Source of the DNA: a virus
Strand: one strand, 5' to 3'
Virus record (IMG/VR): IMGVR_UViG_3300020172_002590
Location: 17,458 to 81,457 of that record
DNA: 64,000 bases
The notes beneath the pieces were generated by a model. It did no database searches and was not told the DNA's origin. It was given only the letters and a program-made list of their open reading frames with translations. Positions 22,964 through 31,045 of the stretch are shown piece after piece; the stretch's first letter is position 1; every line of letters starts with the position of its first letter. The translations under genes and the position numbers were made by a program.

Positions 22964-22969
22964 AGTATA
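22964..22969 (-). promoter_or_regulatory. -10 element of a probable leaderless promoter
   Basis: TATACT-TTTGTTT-ATG on the minus strand puts the transcription start at or near the A of the glycosyltransferase ATG; no ribosome-binding site is present. Confidence 0.5.
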
Positions 22970-22973
22970 CACG

Positions 22974-23004
22974 AAAAAAACCCCCATGTGTTTCCACATG
23001 AGGG
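22974..23004 (-). terminator. Rho-independent terminator
   Basis: CCCTCATGTG / CACATGGGGG stem with GAAA loop and one mismatch, followed on the minus strand by seven T. Ends the transcript of the 113-aa gene and the terminase genes. Confidence 0.9.
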
Positions 23005-23029
23005 TCTTTTCCTAAATATTTTTTAATAT

Positions 23030-23371
23030 TTACTTAGATGCTTTTGTCTTCTCTTTTGCAGTAACAGAAGGCACTGCATTTGCAGTAACAGAAGTCATTG
23101 CATTTGTGTCTTGTGTTGCCTTAAAGTAAAGCTTGCTATCATCTGCATCAAAGCGAATAACAATATTGAAACCCAACTTCTTAGCCTGAGCACGAATACG
23201 CTGCTGCATTGAATTATATGCCTTACCCTTTTCAATACCAGTAATGCAAAACTTTTCTCCAGTCTTTACAGACTCATTGAGTGCATCAATAATCATCTGC
23301 AATTCTTCAGACACTCTACCTGAGCGAGAGATTTCTGGAAAGTTTTCTACTTTTTGAATGCTAATGGACAT
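23030..23371 (-). CDS. Hypothetical basic protein (113 aa)
   Basis: Unrecognised. KAYNSMQQRIRAQAKKLGFN is a basic helix followed by IVIRFDADDSKLYFKA. The last 25 residues repeat TSVTANA/PSVTAKE and look disordered. SD AAAGGAAATTAAA precedes the ATG chosen; a second in-frame ATG 23 codons upstream also has a fair SD (AAAGGCGGTG). Confidence 0.72.
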   Translation of the reverse strand: MSISIQKVENFPEISRSGRVSEELQMIIDALNESVKTGEKFCITGIEKGKAYNSMQQRIRAQAKKLGFNIVIRFDADDSKLYFKATQDTNAMTSVTANAVPSVTAKEKTKASK

Positions 23372-23515
23372 TTTAATTTCCTTTGTTCTTGTTGTTTGTA
23401 AGTGTTGAAATGGTCTTTCCATTTCGTTGAATGTCATCATAACACCGCCTTTTTCACCGTGTCGGCAGTTTGCGTATCTTTTTTAAAAAAAGTTTTTGTA
23501 ACAATTATTTTGTGA

Positions 23516-23713
23516 TCAAAAGTCTTGAGCAATATTTTTAGACTTTACATCGTCAGTTTCTTCATAAGAAGAAATGATTTTTTGCAGCTTTTGCACAGCC
23601 AATTTGTTTACAGTAAGTTCAAAATTTAAACTACTAATTTGGCGATTCAATTCAGCAATAATTTCATCAACAGTAACTTGTCCGCTATCTTTATTTAGAC
23701 TAGATCTATCCAT
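23516..23713 (-). CDS. Small coiled-coil protein (65 aa)
   Basis: ELNRQISSLNFELTVNKLAV QK-type heptads form a coiled coil. It overlaps the end of the large terminase gene by 19 bp, so it is coupled to it. Unknown role. Confidence 0.68.
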   Translation of the reverse strand: MDRSSLNKDSGQVTVDEIIAELNRQISSLNFELTVNKLAVQKLQKIISSYEETDDVKSKNIAQDF

Positions 23714-25425
23714 CTCTCAGCCCCTCCAATCTCTTTCTTATCTGTATCTTCAAACATTTGAAGATCTCTATTATACATTTTTACAGAAGAGAATTCTTCA
23801 AATTCATCATCCATTTCAAATATAGGACTAGGTGCTAATACTTCAATTTCAACTTCTGAATCAATAGCAGCCATACTCATAGCATTAAAGACAGACCCGG
23901 CTAATGCATCAGCTAAGTCTTTAGAACCAGTAGCAGGGTGATCAATTTTGTTATTACCAAATAGCTTTAACTTTAATAATTCTTCTTCAACTAATAACTC
24001 ATTCCAATATCCGCGTAATCTTGTATCATACATACAGGACATTAAGGTGTCATAATCTGTTTTCTTAACGCTATGGAAATCTGAATTGATCCCCATACTT
24101 CTAAGGCTCTGAATCATTTCAATAGATTGCCAACGGTCAAATGTAACTAATCCAACATCAAATTTTCTATGTAGATCAACGATCATTTGTCTAATTGATG
24201 CAAAGTTAATTTCTGCACCAACTGAAGCTTCCCAAGAATAAACAAGATCAACATTAATAATAGGTAACTTTTCTACACCCATTGAAGTTTTTACTTCTTT
24301 AAATCCAGCACAATGCGACATACAAAGTGCAGCCCTATCTCGTTTCAAAGCCAAGTCAACATGAATAAATCTTGTATATCCATCTTTATTATTAAACCAG
24401 GGTTTAAACATTCCTTCTTCATCTACTGGGTCTTCTCTATACATAAATGCTTTTCTAACTAGATCAGCATCTCTAAAGTATGCGTCTTCCATATTAGGTG
24501 GTTCACATTCAAATCTAGCTCTAGCCTGAATAGGATTACGAATATATTCCGACTCTAATTGCTCTCTCTTAATCGTAGGATTAACTTCCCAAGTAGCAGC
24601 TTTCATTGACCAAGTTTTTGGTTCATTATTATTTCTAGAATCAAAATATCTTTGCTGAATAAAGTCACCTTTATAACGAGGGAAAGACAAAAGAATAACC
24701 TTACCGACTTCCGGGAAACGAGACATAACAGATAACTTACTCATATTATAAATCGCAGATGCAGAACCTTTTGATCTAGTTTCTCCCTTTAATTCAACAT
24801 CTGTTTTAAAAGCTGCAATTTCGTCAAGAATAATTGTCATAACTTCATAACCTTCCCAACCTTCACTTTCAGAGTGACCAGAGAAACATCTTACAGGTCT
24901 ACTAAAGAAAAATATTTCTGAAACTCTAGGTTCAAATCCTACTTCATTAAAAAATGGAGAACCAAGCAGTAAGTTTTTAAAAGGCTCAAAGAAAACTCTT
25001 TGTGCTTGCTGAGCGTTTACAGCTAAGTTAAGCAAGTCAATATATACACCATTTGCTTTACCATAATAACTTAAAGGATCTCGAAGACAATGCATAAGAT
25101 AAGCTGTATACGCCATTGAAATTCTTGCACAATGGTCTTTACCAGAACCTTTACCTAACATGCATATGACTTCATTATCTGTATACTTATCGTAATAAGC
25201 CGCACCTTCTTCTTCACCCATCAAATTCATTAACGTATGTTTTTTAAAAATTTGTGTAGAATGTCGTACAATCTCTAATTGAATAGGAGATAATGGTGGA
25301 AGCCCAAGATATTTCCTATCCTGAACAAATACTTCAATAGGAACAGGTTCTTGTACAAATTCTTCTTTCTTTAGCAATCTTTCAAAGTCTGCTAATTCTA
25401 AGTTCATACCGATGAAGTCAGACAT
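23695..25425 (-). CDS. terL: Terminase large subunit
   Basis: A 576-aa packaging motor. The N-terminal ATPase has a Walker A-like MLGKGSGKDHCARI (residues about 92-105) and Walker B IILDEIAAFKTD. The C-terminal RNase H-like nuclease has FIHVDLALKRDRAAL, VTFDRWQSIEMIQ and a late KDLADALAG. It translocates DNA into the prohead and cuts concatemers. It starts within the end of the small subunit gene (1-bp overlap) after CATAAAGGAGCAGAATA, and is followed by a coiled-coil protein. Its separation from the tail genes is unusual. Confidence 0.93.
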   Translation of the reverse strand: MSDFIGMNLELADFERLLKKEEFVQEPVPIEVFVQDRKYLGLPPLSPIQLEIVRHSTQIFKKHTLMNLMGEEEGAAYYDKYTDNEVICMLGKGSGKDHCARISMAYTAYLMHCLRDPLSYYGKANGVYIDLLNLAVNAQQAQRVFFEPFKNLLLGSPFFNEVGFEPRVSEIFFFSRPVRCFSGHSESEGWEGYEVMTIILDEIAAFKTDVELKGETRSKGSASAIYNMSKLSVMSRFPEVGKVILLSFPRYKGDFIQQRYFDSRNNNEPKTWSMKAATWEVNPTIKREQLESEYIRNPIQARARFECEPPNMEDAYFRDADLVRKAFMYREDPVDEEGMFKPWFNNKDGYTRFIHVDLALKRDRAALCMSHCAGFKEVKTSMGVEKLPIINVDLVYSWEASVGAEINFASIRQMIVDLHRKFDVGLVTFDRWQSIEMIQSLRSMGINSDFHSVKKTDYDTLMSCMYDTRLRGYWNELLVEEELLKLKLFGNNKIDHPATGSKDLADALAGSVFNAMSMAAIDSEVEIEVLAPSPIFEMDDEFEEFSSVKMYNRDLQMFEDTDKKEIGGAERWIDLV

Positions 25426-26048
25426 TATTCTGCTCCTTTATGGGGCGAATTTTCCGTTTCAAATTGTGGAGTTTCTACAATCTCTGCTTCTTCTATAAAT
25501 TCTTCTTGCGTATTCATAATGTCAAAAGCAATAGAAAGCTCTCTACGGACTTCATCAGCAATCTCTGGGTATTTTGAAATAACATCTCTGAGAACTCTGG
25601 ATAGGATTTGATTAACATTCTCAGCCTTTTGCATTCGGGCAATGTAATCAGAATCGCCATTTGTCCCGCCCATAAGTTTATGCAATTGTGCTTTCTTATT
25701 AGCAATGTCTGCTGCCAATTTAAGAGCCTGAATTCTTGCTGGAACCATTCCATGATCAGTTGCTATGTTAACTGTCTCCCAAGCTTCCTTGCTTAATTGA
25801 TCAAACTCTTGAAGAGCTTTAATCGTATTAAATTGAATTCTCTCAAGGAAGTATGGGTCTTCCTCTGCTTGACGGTTGAGTATCTTTTTATACTCGTTTA
25901 TATAATCTTTCGCATCCGCTATCTTTATAGATAATAGCGTTGCTATTTCGTGATAAGAATAACCTTTAACATACAACTGGCCTGCATCTTCTATAGACCT
26001 TAATTTGTCAAAGATATTCTTGTCACCTATTGGTTCAATATTTGACAT
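25425..26048 (-). CDS. terS: Terminase small subunit
   Basis: A 207-aa protein directly upstream of the large subunit. GQLYVKGYSYHEIATLLSIK is a helix-turn-helix of the small-terminase type, followed by helical oligomerisation segments and an acidic tail (EEFIEEAEIVETPQFE). It recognises phage DNA and loads the large subunit. No SD; a TAAACT element 7 nt before ATG suggests a leaderless message, with TATGAT further up as an alternative. Confidence 0.82.
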   Translation of the reverse strand: MSNIEPIGDKNIFDKLRSIEDAGQLYVKGYSYHEIATLLSIKIADAKDYINEYKKILNRQAEEDPYFLERIQFNTIKALQEFDQLSKEAWETVNIATDHGMVPARIQALKLAADIANKKAQLHKLMGGTNGDSDYIARMQKAENVNQILSRVLRDVISKYPEIADEVRRELSIAFDIMNTQEEFIEEAEIVETPQFETENSPHKGAE

Positions 26049-26055
26049 AATATAT

Positions 26056-26061
26056 AGTTTA
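26056..26061 (-). promoter_or_regulatory. Candidate -10 element for terminase transcript
   Basis: TAAACT-ATATATT-ATG; overlapping TATGAT (26061-26066) is an alternative giving a 12-nt gap. It lies downstream of a terminator, so a promoter is needed here. Confidence 0.4.
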
Positions 26062-26075
26062 TCATACTAATACAG

Positions 26076-26108
26076 AAATAAAAGCGAAAAGCCCCGCCGA
26101 AGCGAGGC
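26076..26108 (-). terminator. Rho-independent terminator before the terminase genes
   Basis: GCCTCGC-TTCG-GCGGGGC with a stable tetraloop, followed by TTTTCGCTTTT on the minus strand. Confidence 0.88.
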
Positions 26109-26127
26109 AATTCACTATTTTTACTTA

Positions 26128-26214
26128 TTAGTTAGAGACAACTCTGTAAATAGTAATCTTGTCGTTTTTTGCAAAAAGGACAAGTTGCTCTTGGACTTTT
26201 ATTGGTGAATTCAT
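26128..26214 (-). CDS. Possible small protein (28 aa)
   Basis: MNSPIKVQEQLVLFAKNDKI then TIYRVVSN, ending 20 bp before a strong terminator. It looks like a small beta peptide. There is no SD. It fills an otherwise empty gap. Confidence 0.42.
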   Translation of the reverse strand: MNSPIKVQEQLVLFAKNDKITIYRVVSN

Positions 26215-26277
26215 ATTTCTATAATATCATATTCCGGATCGTTATTTTGTCGTTTGTTTTTGTTTGTATAAAAATTA

Positions 26278-27042
26278 TTATTCTTTCACAAAACCAAGTT
26301 GGTCGCCATCTTTTTCAGCAAAAGTGTGAAGAGTATCATAATCATAACCATGCATCTTAGTAAAAACTAATCTATAGTTATACCATCCTCTTACACCTTC
26401 CCAAAATTTTTGGTCTGTTTCCGCTGCTAGGTCTACCAATTCTTCACTCGTTAACAAGAATGTTAGAACTCCCAAAGGCATATAAACAACACTGTTATAT
26501 GTTGCATCTTTGTCACTTGCATATTCAGCAAGAAGGTCTTGGTATTGCTTAATAACTTTGACTACGCCTTCTCCAGAATAATAATCTACTTGTCCATGTG
26601 CATTTCTAATTCTTGGGCAGTAATCATCAACAGGGGTAATTGTTCCAAAAGTTCTGCAAACCATTGGTCTGTATCTGTAAATGGTACAACCACCTTTGTA
26701 AAATACACAATGACGATCTGTTTCGCCATTCATTTCCCAATTTGGATCATGCATTGCTTCTTTCAAATTAGCAATCGTTTCTTCCATCCAAACATTTGCT
26801 ACATCTTCACCTTCTGATTCCATTTTAAAATAAAAGTCTTGCGTGATGCGAAAAGCAATATTTGCACATTCAGCAAGCGGAATACGCAAGCCAATACGAC
26901 AGCACTTGCCAGAACCCAAGCACTTGTATTCTGTTGTGTTCTGTTTTGATTCAATCACTCTTACCTGATTGTAAACCATATCTAATTTTGAAAATGTGGA
27001 AATGTCTTTTGCTGACACACTCCTTCTCATTTCTTTTTTCAT
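26278..27042 (-). CDS. YkgJ-type cysteine-cluster protein
   Basis: A 254-aa protein with the CxxxxCC cluster YKCLGSGKCCRIGL (about residue 40), then CVFYKGGCTIYRYRPMVC (about 115-132) and YCPR. This is the zinc/iron-chelating YkgJ (UPF0153) pattern. Members bind metal through these cysteines; their biological role is unclear, and relatives can accompany oxygenases or protein modification. Overlaps the HTH gene by 4 bp. Confidence 0.82.
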   Translation of the reverse strand: MKKEMRRSVSAKDISTFSKLDMVYNQVRVIESKQNTTEYKCLGSGKCCRIGLRIPLAECANIAFRITQDFYFKMESEGEDVANVWMEETIANLKEAMHDPNWEMNGETDRHCVFYKGGCTIYRYRPMVCRTFGTITPVDDYCPRIRNAHGQVDYYSGEGVVKVIKQYQDLLAEYASDKDATYNSVVYMPLGVLTFLLTSEELVDLAAETDQKFWEGVRGWYNYRLVFTKMHGYDYDTLHTFAEKDGDQLGFVKE

Positions 27043-27335
27043 TTTAATTTTCCTTTCTTTTTGAGTTCATTTTGTTTTCTCATTTCTCTTCGTCTTTGCT
27101 CTACCATTTTTTGGGCTGGCGATTTAGGAGCTTTCTGTTTACCAGCAGATAAGTTTCTTCCCTTACCTCTGTACTTAAGCAGATCATATTTTTTACACCA
27201 GTTGTAAACTGTCTGAGGACTTGTTTTAATATTGTAATTCTTATCTAAAAGTTTCACAATATCTGTCAAGTTCATTCTTTTAGCAACATAATGCTCATAT
27301 AAAAATGTTTTATCTTTATAAGGCTCAAGGCCCAT
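27039..27335 (-). CDS. Helix-turn-helix DNA-binding protein
   Basis: A 98-aa protein. LYEHYVAKRMNLTDIVKLLD then SPQTVYNWCKKYDLLKYRGK is a homeodomain-like HTH of the resolvase/transposase type, followed by a highly basic tail. The ATG overlaps the resolvase gene stop by 11 bp. Probably binds DNA next to RuvC-like resolvase or as a regulator. Confidence 0.76.
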   Translation of the reverse strand: MGLEPYKDKTFLYEHYVAKRMNLTDIVKLLDKNYNIKTSPQTVYNWCKKYDLLKYRGKGRNLSAGKQKAPKSPAQKMVEQRRREMRKQNELKKKGKLK

Positions 27336-27906
27336 CTTTACCACCAGTTTTGTAATACCATAAAGCAATTCCTAATGCGTCAATAATATCATCATCTTCA
27401 AGACCTGGGGTTTCATTTCCATAAGCAATTGAAACAATTTCTCTTACTCTAGTTTTTCTTTCGTTCTTCATTTTAATCTGAATAGACCCTTTGGTGCCAT
27501 TCTTTTCTAAAGAACTCTTATCTTGCTTAGTAACATTTTTGTAGCCAATAGCTGGCTTCCATTTAAGAGGATTAATATCTCTAGTTTTGATACCTGCTTG
27601 ATGGAGTATTCCCCATGTAAAACCTATTACATAAGAAATAATTCTACTTGATTGAAAGTTTTGGACATACACTGATTGCTCAATAGCAGCAACATCTGGC
27701 TTATACATATCTATAACCGAAGACATTTCTTTGTATATCTTTGCAAACTTTTCTGATTCTGTTTTCTCTTTTTTAAGATCTATTTTCCCAGTAGCAATCA
27801 CATCTTTTTCTTTTGTGACGACTGCCCATGCCAAAGAATGAGATGCTGGGTCAATGGCTATGACTTTTTGCCAGTCATTACTACCGACAATATTCTTTAA
27901 ACTCAT
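27325..27906 (-). CDS. RuvC-like Holliday junction resolvase
   Basis: A 193-aa RNase H-fold nuclease. VIAIDPASHSLAWAVV carries the first catalytic Asp, VAAIEQSVYVQN the Glu, and LEDDDIIDALGIALW the C-terminal Asp pair. It resolves branched recombination and replication intermediates before packaging. A perfect TATAAT lies 6 nt before the ATG, with no SD (probable leaderless mRNA), and a partial palindrome GCGTTAGTCTATACGC covers the region upstream. Confidence 0.85.
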   Translation of the reverse strand: MSLKNIVGSNDWQKVIAIDPASHSLAWAVVTKEKDVIATGKIDLKKEKTESEKFAKIYKEMSSVIDMYKPDVAAIEQSVYVQNFQSSRIISYVIGFTWGILHQAGIKTRDINPLKWKPAIGYKNVTKQDKSSLEKNGTKGSIQIKMKNERKTRVREIVSIAYGNETPGLEDDDIIDALGIALWYYKTGGKDGP

Positions 27907-27912
27907 CTATAT

Positions 27913-27918
27913 ATTATA
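27913..27918 (-). promoter_or_regulatory. Consensus -10 of a leaderless promoter
   Basis: TATAAT-ATATAG-ATG on the minus strand. The upstream 16-bp GCGTTAGTCTATACGC is a near-palindrome and may be an operator. Confidence 0.58.
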
Positions 27919-27927
27919 GCGTATAGA

Positions 27928-28239
27928 CTAACGCTGTTCATCCCTAAGCTTCTTTTCATCCCATCCCCAACTAATTAATCTTTGTATGTATCGTTCAGTT
28001 TTACACTGCTCGCATATTTCTTCTTCATTATAGGATGAAAGAACAGTATCACAATCTTTTGTTTTACAAATTCTTTTTCGCTTTTTATTCTCTTTTTTTC
28101 TGTAGTAGTTTTCAAGCAGTTTTTTATTTGTTACAACTTTTCTACATTCTGGCGAGCAGTATATAGTGTTGTAAACTTTTGCTATAAAATCTTTTTTACA
28201 TTCCTCGTTTTGACATACTCTTTGTTCGCTATCAAACAT
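27928..28239 (-). CDS. Double zinc-ribbon protein (103 aa)
   Basis: CQNEECKKDFIA ... YCSPECRK is one zinc ribbon (MYM/FCS-like), and CKTKDCDTVL ... ICEQCKT a second, joined by a very basic helix (YYRKKENKKRKR). Likely nucleic-acid binding. ATG overlaps the stop of the nuclease C-terminal fragment. Confidence 0.78.
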   Translation of the reverse strand: MFDSEQRVCQNEECKKDFIAKVYNTIYCSPECRKVVTNKKLLENYYRKKENKKRKRICKTKDCDTVLSSYNEEEICEQCKTERYIQRLISWGWDEKKLRDEQR

Positions 28240-28468
28240 TCCCCGACCAGCATTTATCAGCCAAAGCACACTCTGCACATTTAGCAGAACTACGCTTATA
28301 GGGCTGAGCGGGGATTTCTCGCTTTAAGAAAGCATCGTAAATTCCCCTATATTTTTTAAATAATTTATCTATGAATGTGTCATCTCTTTCAATATAAATT
28401 GGAAGAATTTCTTGGTTATTTTTATTCTCGTAAATAACTAAACCAGATGGCAAATCAAGACAGCGCAT
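28232..28468 (-). pseudogene. C-terminal part of interrupted Cas4/RecB-like nuclease
   Basis: Same frame as the upstream 156-aa gene, separated only by an in-frame TAA. The codons between read AQIY then MRCLDLPSGLVIYENKN, so the conserved Q-x-x-x-Y helix of Cas4/RecB nucleases spans the stop. The fragment ends in KCAECALADKCW, three of the four Fe-S cysteines. The internal ATG has no SD. It may be expressed by stop readthrough or be inactive. Confidence 0.7.
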
Positions 28469-28480
28469 ATAAATTTGTGC

Positions 28481-28951
28481 TTATCTAAAATGATCGTCTT
28501 TTGGTTTGTTATATAGCTTTCTATAGTGAAAGCCTTCATTTGAGATTGATTTCAACTCTATTAGTTTATGACCATCAAGATCAATTATACCATCTGCAGT
28601 GCCCTCAATTGGGGGATCATCGTGTGTTACTGGAATTTCTTCTGCTACAAGTATGCCAATCTCTCTCAAATAACTGTAAAGTCTGTCATGGACAGCATGA
28701 CCATTATCAAAGATTCTATAAGTTTGAGGATGGAATTTAGTTGTCATTTCAGTACCCTCAAATAGATAATACCAATAACGCGCACATTGATTTGTATAAC
28801 TAGGATGGAACCCGCCAACCTTTTTCTCAGTTGGGGTATTACGCTTTTCTAGATGGGTATCAATTGTTTTTAACAACTCCCCTACAATATCGTCACCGGA
28901 TTTCTGTATCTTTTCCTGTTTTGGGAGTTTTAATGCATTTAATGATTTCAA
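28481..28951 (-). CDS. Cas4/RecB-like PD-(D/E)XK nuclease, N-terminal part
   Basis: A 156-aa protein with the first Fe-S cysteine (SYTNQCARYWYYLF), the conserved GHAVHDRLYSYLREIGIL helix, and the nuclease core EGTADGIIDLDGHKLIELKS (Asp ... Glu-x-Lys). A whole Cas4/AddB-type exonuclease would continue through the next fragment to about 239 aa; here a TAA follows PKDDHFR. Such nucleases process DNA ends in recombination. It may be a recent nonsense mutation, a sequencing or assembly error, or recoding. Confidence 0.8.
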   Translation of the reverse strand: MKSLNALKLPKQEKIQKSGDDIVGELLKTIDTHLEKRNTPTEKKVGGFHPSYTNQCARYWYYLFEGTEMTTKFHPQTYRIFDNGHAVHDRLYSYLREIGILVAEEIPVTHDDPPIEGTADGIIDLDGHKLIELKSISNEGFHYRKLYNKPKDDHFR

Positions 28952-29266
28952 TTAATTTCCTTTTGATGCGATTTTGAGAACATTAATGTTCTCTGCTAGA
29001 GCTTCATACATGGTTTTCCATATATCATTTACCATTTTATCTTGTTCACTCATGAGACTAGATCTTCTCTTAAAAGCCTGAGACTTAATAATCATTTGAG
29101 TTCTATATGCTGCCAAAAGGTTTGCATATTTAATAGCTTGCGCTCCAACATAGTGATTTGGGTTGTCAATAATATCTTGTACAATTGCCATACACTCAAT
29201 AAATTCTTTTGATCTTTCCCCCATGTGTTGGGCGATGAAATCAACATCTACAATAATATCAGCCAT
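28952..29266 (-). CDS. Helical hypothetical protein (104 aa)
   Basis: Unrecognised, all-helical, in the recombination cluster between the Cas4-like nuclease and the cytosine methyltransferase. Contains HYVGAQAIKYANLLAAYRTQ. Overlaps the methyltransferase by 8 bp and precedes the nuclease directly, so perhaps a nuclease or recombination partner. Confidence 0.72.
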   Translation of the reverse strand: MADIIVDVDFIAQHMGERSKEFIECMAIVQDIIDNPNHYVGAQAIKYANLLAAYRTQMIIKSQAFKRRSSLMSEQDKMVNDIWKTMYEALAENINVLKIASKGN

Positions 29267-30650
29267 GTGTATCTTCTCTTTCTATTAGGTTCTTCAATTG
29301 TACACCTATCCAATGCGATACAGGGCTTGCAATAGCATTTCCGCACATTTTATATCTATTGGTATCAGCAATCTTTTTGCCGTTGCTATCTAATGCTGTG
29401 TGATTATCAGGGAACCCCATCAACCTTTCGCATTCAACAGGTGTAAGTCTTCTTAAAATAAATTTCTTTTCATCTACTGGAATAGCAATGTGGTCAGCAG
29501 AGTCAACACCAGTTCTGATTGTTCTATAAGTATCTTCTGTTATTTTATTATTATAGCCATCATATGCAAGAACAGGTACTTGACCACCACCTGTCCCCAT
29601 TCTGTGCTTTAAAGTTGGAACAATCCCATCTTCATAGATTCTAATATCATCAACTCTTGTCCCATCAAGCACCATTATATGAGGCATATTATCCCCATTA
29701 TGATGTTCTGCTCTAAGAGTTGGAACTAAATCTTCACTAACTCCATAACCTTGTCTAACCATTACTCCCGGCTGAAAGACAAGGACTGTTGCTCTTGCTT
29801 CTCCAGTGTTATCAAATGCGTTAAGAGTTGGTGATACATTACCACTAATCCAAGACTCTGAATCTTCATTATTCTGCGCCCTCTTTGTCTTAACAAAAGG
29901 CTCTAAAATGAAGTTCATATCTGGTCTTTTATGGTCAGAAGAAGATAGACTTACTCCTCCTTCTTCGTATTTGCTAAATCCTGTTTTTCCATACCAGATA
30001 GGTCCATCAATGCCTGTCTCAGAGGCTCTGGGATTTGATTTCCCTTTCTTTCTCCTCTTCTTAATATCCCCATTGCTGTCTTCGGGGACAGATAATATTT
30101 TTCCATTACTTCTTCTAATGGCTGAAGAGTCCCAGCAAGCGATGACAAATACTCTTCTTCTTCGTTGGGCGACTCCGAACCATTGTGCATCCAAGATATG
30201 CCATTCAATTCCCAATGCCCCGATGTTAGCCATTTGGTTGAGGACTTCCCCGAAGTCTTCTCCTTTATTACTTGTGAGGGCACCTGGGACATTTTCCCAG
30301 ATTGCCCATTTTGGATATTGTCCATTTGTTGCATCACGCATCTCCTTAATTATTCTAATACCTTCAAAAAATAATCCTGATCTATCTCCGTCAAGACCAG
30401 AACGCTTACCTGCTACTGATAAGTCTTGGCATGGTGAGCCAAAAGAAATCAAATCAACAGGTGTTAAATCTGCGCCATTAACATCTCGTACATCTGTGTA
30501 CTTTAATGTATCAGGCCAGTTTCTTTGCAATACTTCTTGGCAATGCTTATCCCATTCAACTTGGAATTTACATTCCCAGCCAGCAGAATCAAAACCAAGA
30601 TCAAATCCACCTACTCCTGCGAATAGGCTTCCATAGGTTAAATTACTCAT
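29259..30650 (-). CDS. dcm-like: DNA cytosine-C5 methyltransferase
   Basis: A 463-aa enzyme with all main motifs: SLFAGVGGFDLGF (SAM binding), SFGSPCQDLSVAG (catalytic Cys in PCQ), WENVPGA (ENV), QRRRRVFVIA (QRxR) and CGNAIASPVSHWIG. The long variable region contains several SPTL/VPTL repeats typical of target-recognition domains. It methylates C5 of cytosine in a specific DNA sequence, probably protecting phage DNA from restriction. Overlaps the adenine methyltransferase gene by 4 bp. Confidence 0.95.
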   Translation of the reverse strand: MSNLTYGSLFAGVGGFDLGFDSAGWECKFQVEWDKHCQEVLQRNWPDTLKYTDVRDVNGADLTPVDLISFGSPCQDLSVAGKRSGLDGDRSGLFFEGIRIIKEMRDATNGQYPKWAIWENVPGALTSNKGEDFGEVLNQMANIGALGIEWHILDAQWFGVAQRRRRVFVIACWDSSAIRRSNGKILSVPEDSNGDIKKRRKKGKSNPRASETGIDGPIWYGKTGFSKYEEGGVSLSSSDHKRPDMNFILEPFVKTKRAQNNEDSESWISGNVSPTLNAFDNTGEARATVLVFQPGVMVRQGYGVSEDLVPTLRAEHHNGDNMPHIMVLDGTRVDDIRIYEDGIVPTLKHRMGTGGGQVPVLAYDGYNNKITEDTYRTIRTGVDSADHIAIPVDEKKFILRRLTPVECERLMGFPDNHTALDSNGKKIADTNRYKMCGNAIASPVSHWIGVQLKNLIEREDTHG

Positions 30651-31045
30651 CTTTTTCCTTTAAATACTACTATAACTGATGGGAACGGTGCATTATACAC
30701 TGCTCCTTGAAATCTCAGTCTACCTTTGATAAATCTAATTTCATCGGCTTCCATTACATATGTATGCCACCATTTGGTGTCTGTACGGCTCGGTATCAAA
30801 AATACAGATGTTTTTCCTTTCATCTGCTCTTGAACAGCTTTTTCTAACCACTTGGTAATAATATTGCCATAAGGAGGGTTAACAAAATTACATTTACCCC
30901 ATTCAATTTCCAAACCATCAAACTGAGGGCTAGGAGGACAGGGATCAAAGTCAAAGTTAAATTCTTCATTAAGTTTTTCATAAAATGCCTTTGGTGTTTT
31001 CCAATTATCTCTATTGGCTGTGAAGTGGACTTTGCTTTTATTCAT
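30647..31045 (-). CDS. Phage-type DNA N6-adenine methyltransferase
   Basis: A 132-aa protein. DNWKTPKAFYEKLNEEFNFD then FDPCPP and CNFVNPPYGNIITKWLEKA (NPPY catalytic motif), and SVFLIPSRTDTKWWH, match the short phage Dam-like family. Methylates adenine N6. Start chosen at MNKSKVHFTANRD after GGAGAAAATTTG. Overlaps the oxygenase gene by 8 bp. Confidence 0.9.
   Translation of the reverse strand: MNKSKVHFTANRDNWKTPKAFYEKLNEEFNFDFDPCPPSPQFDGLEIEWGKCNFVNPPYGNIITKWLEKAVQEQMKGKTSVFLIPSRTDTKWWHTYVMEADEIRFIKGRLRFQGAVYNAPFPSVIVVFKGKR

Noticed and set aside
29951-30337. Minus-strand 128-aa frame inside the methyltransferase gene
   Set aside because: Overlaps conserved methyltransferase motifs in another frame; no independent support.
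29806-30636. Long plus-strand frame (276 aa) antisense to the cytosine methyltransferase
   Set aside because: Shadow of a strongly supported gene; no SD or recognisable domain.
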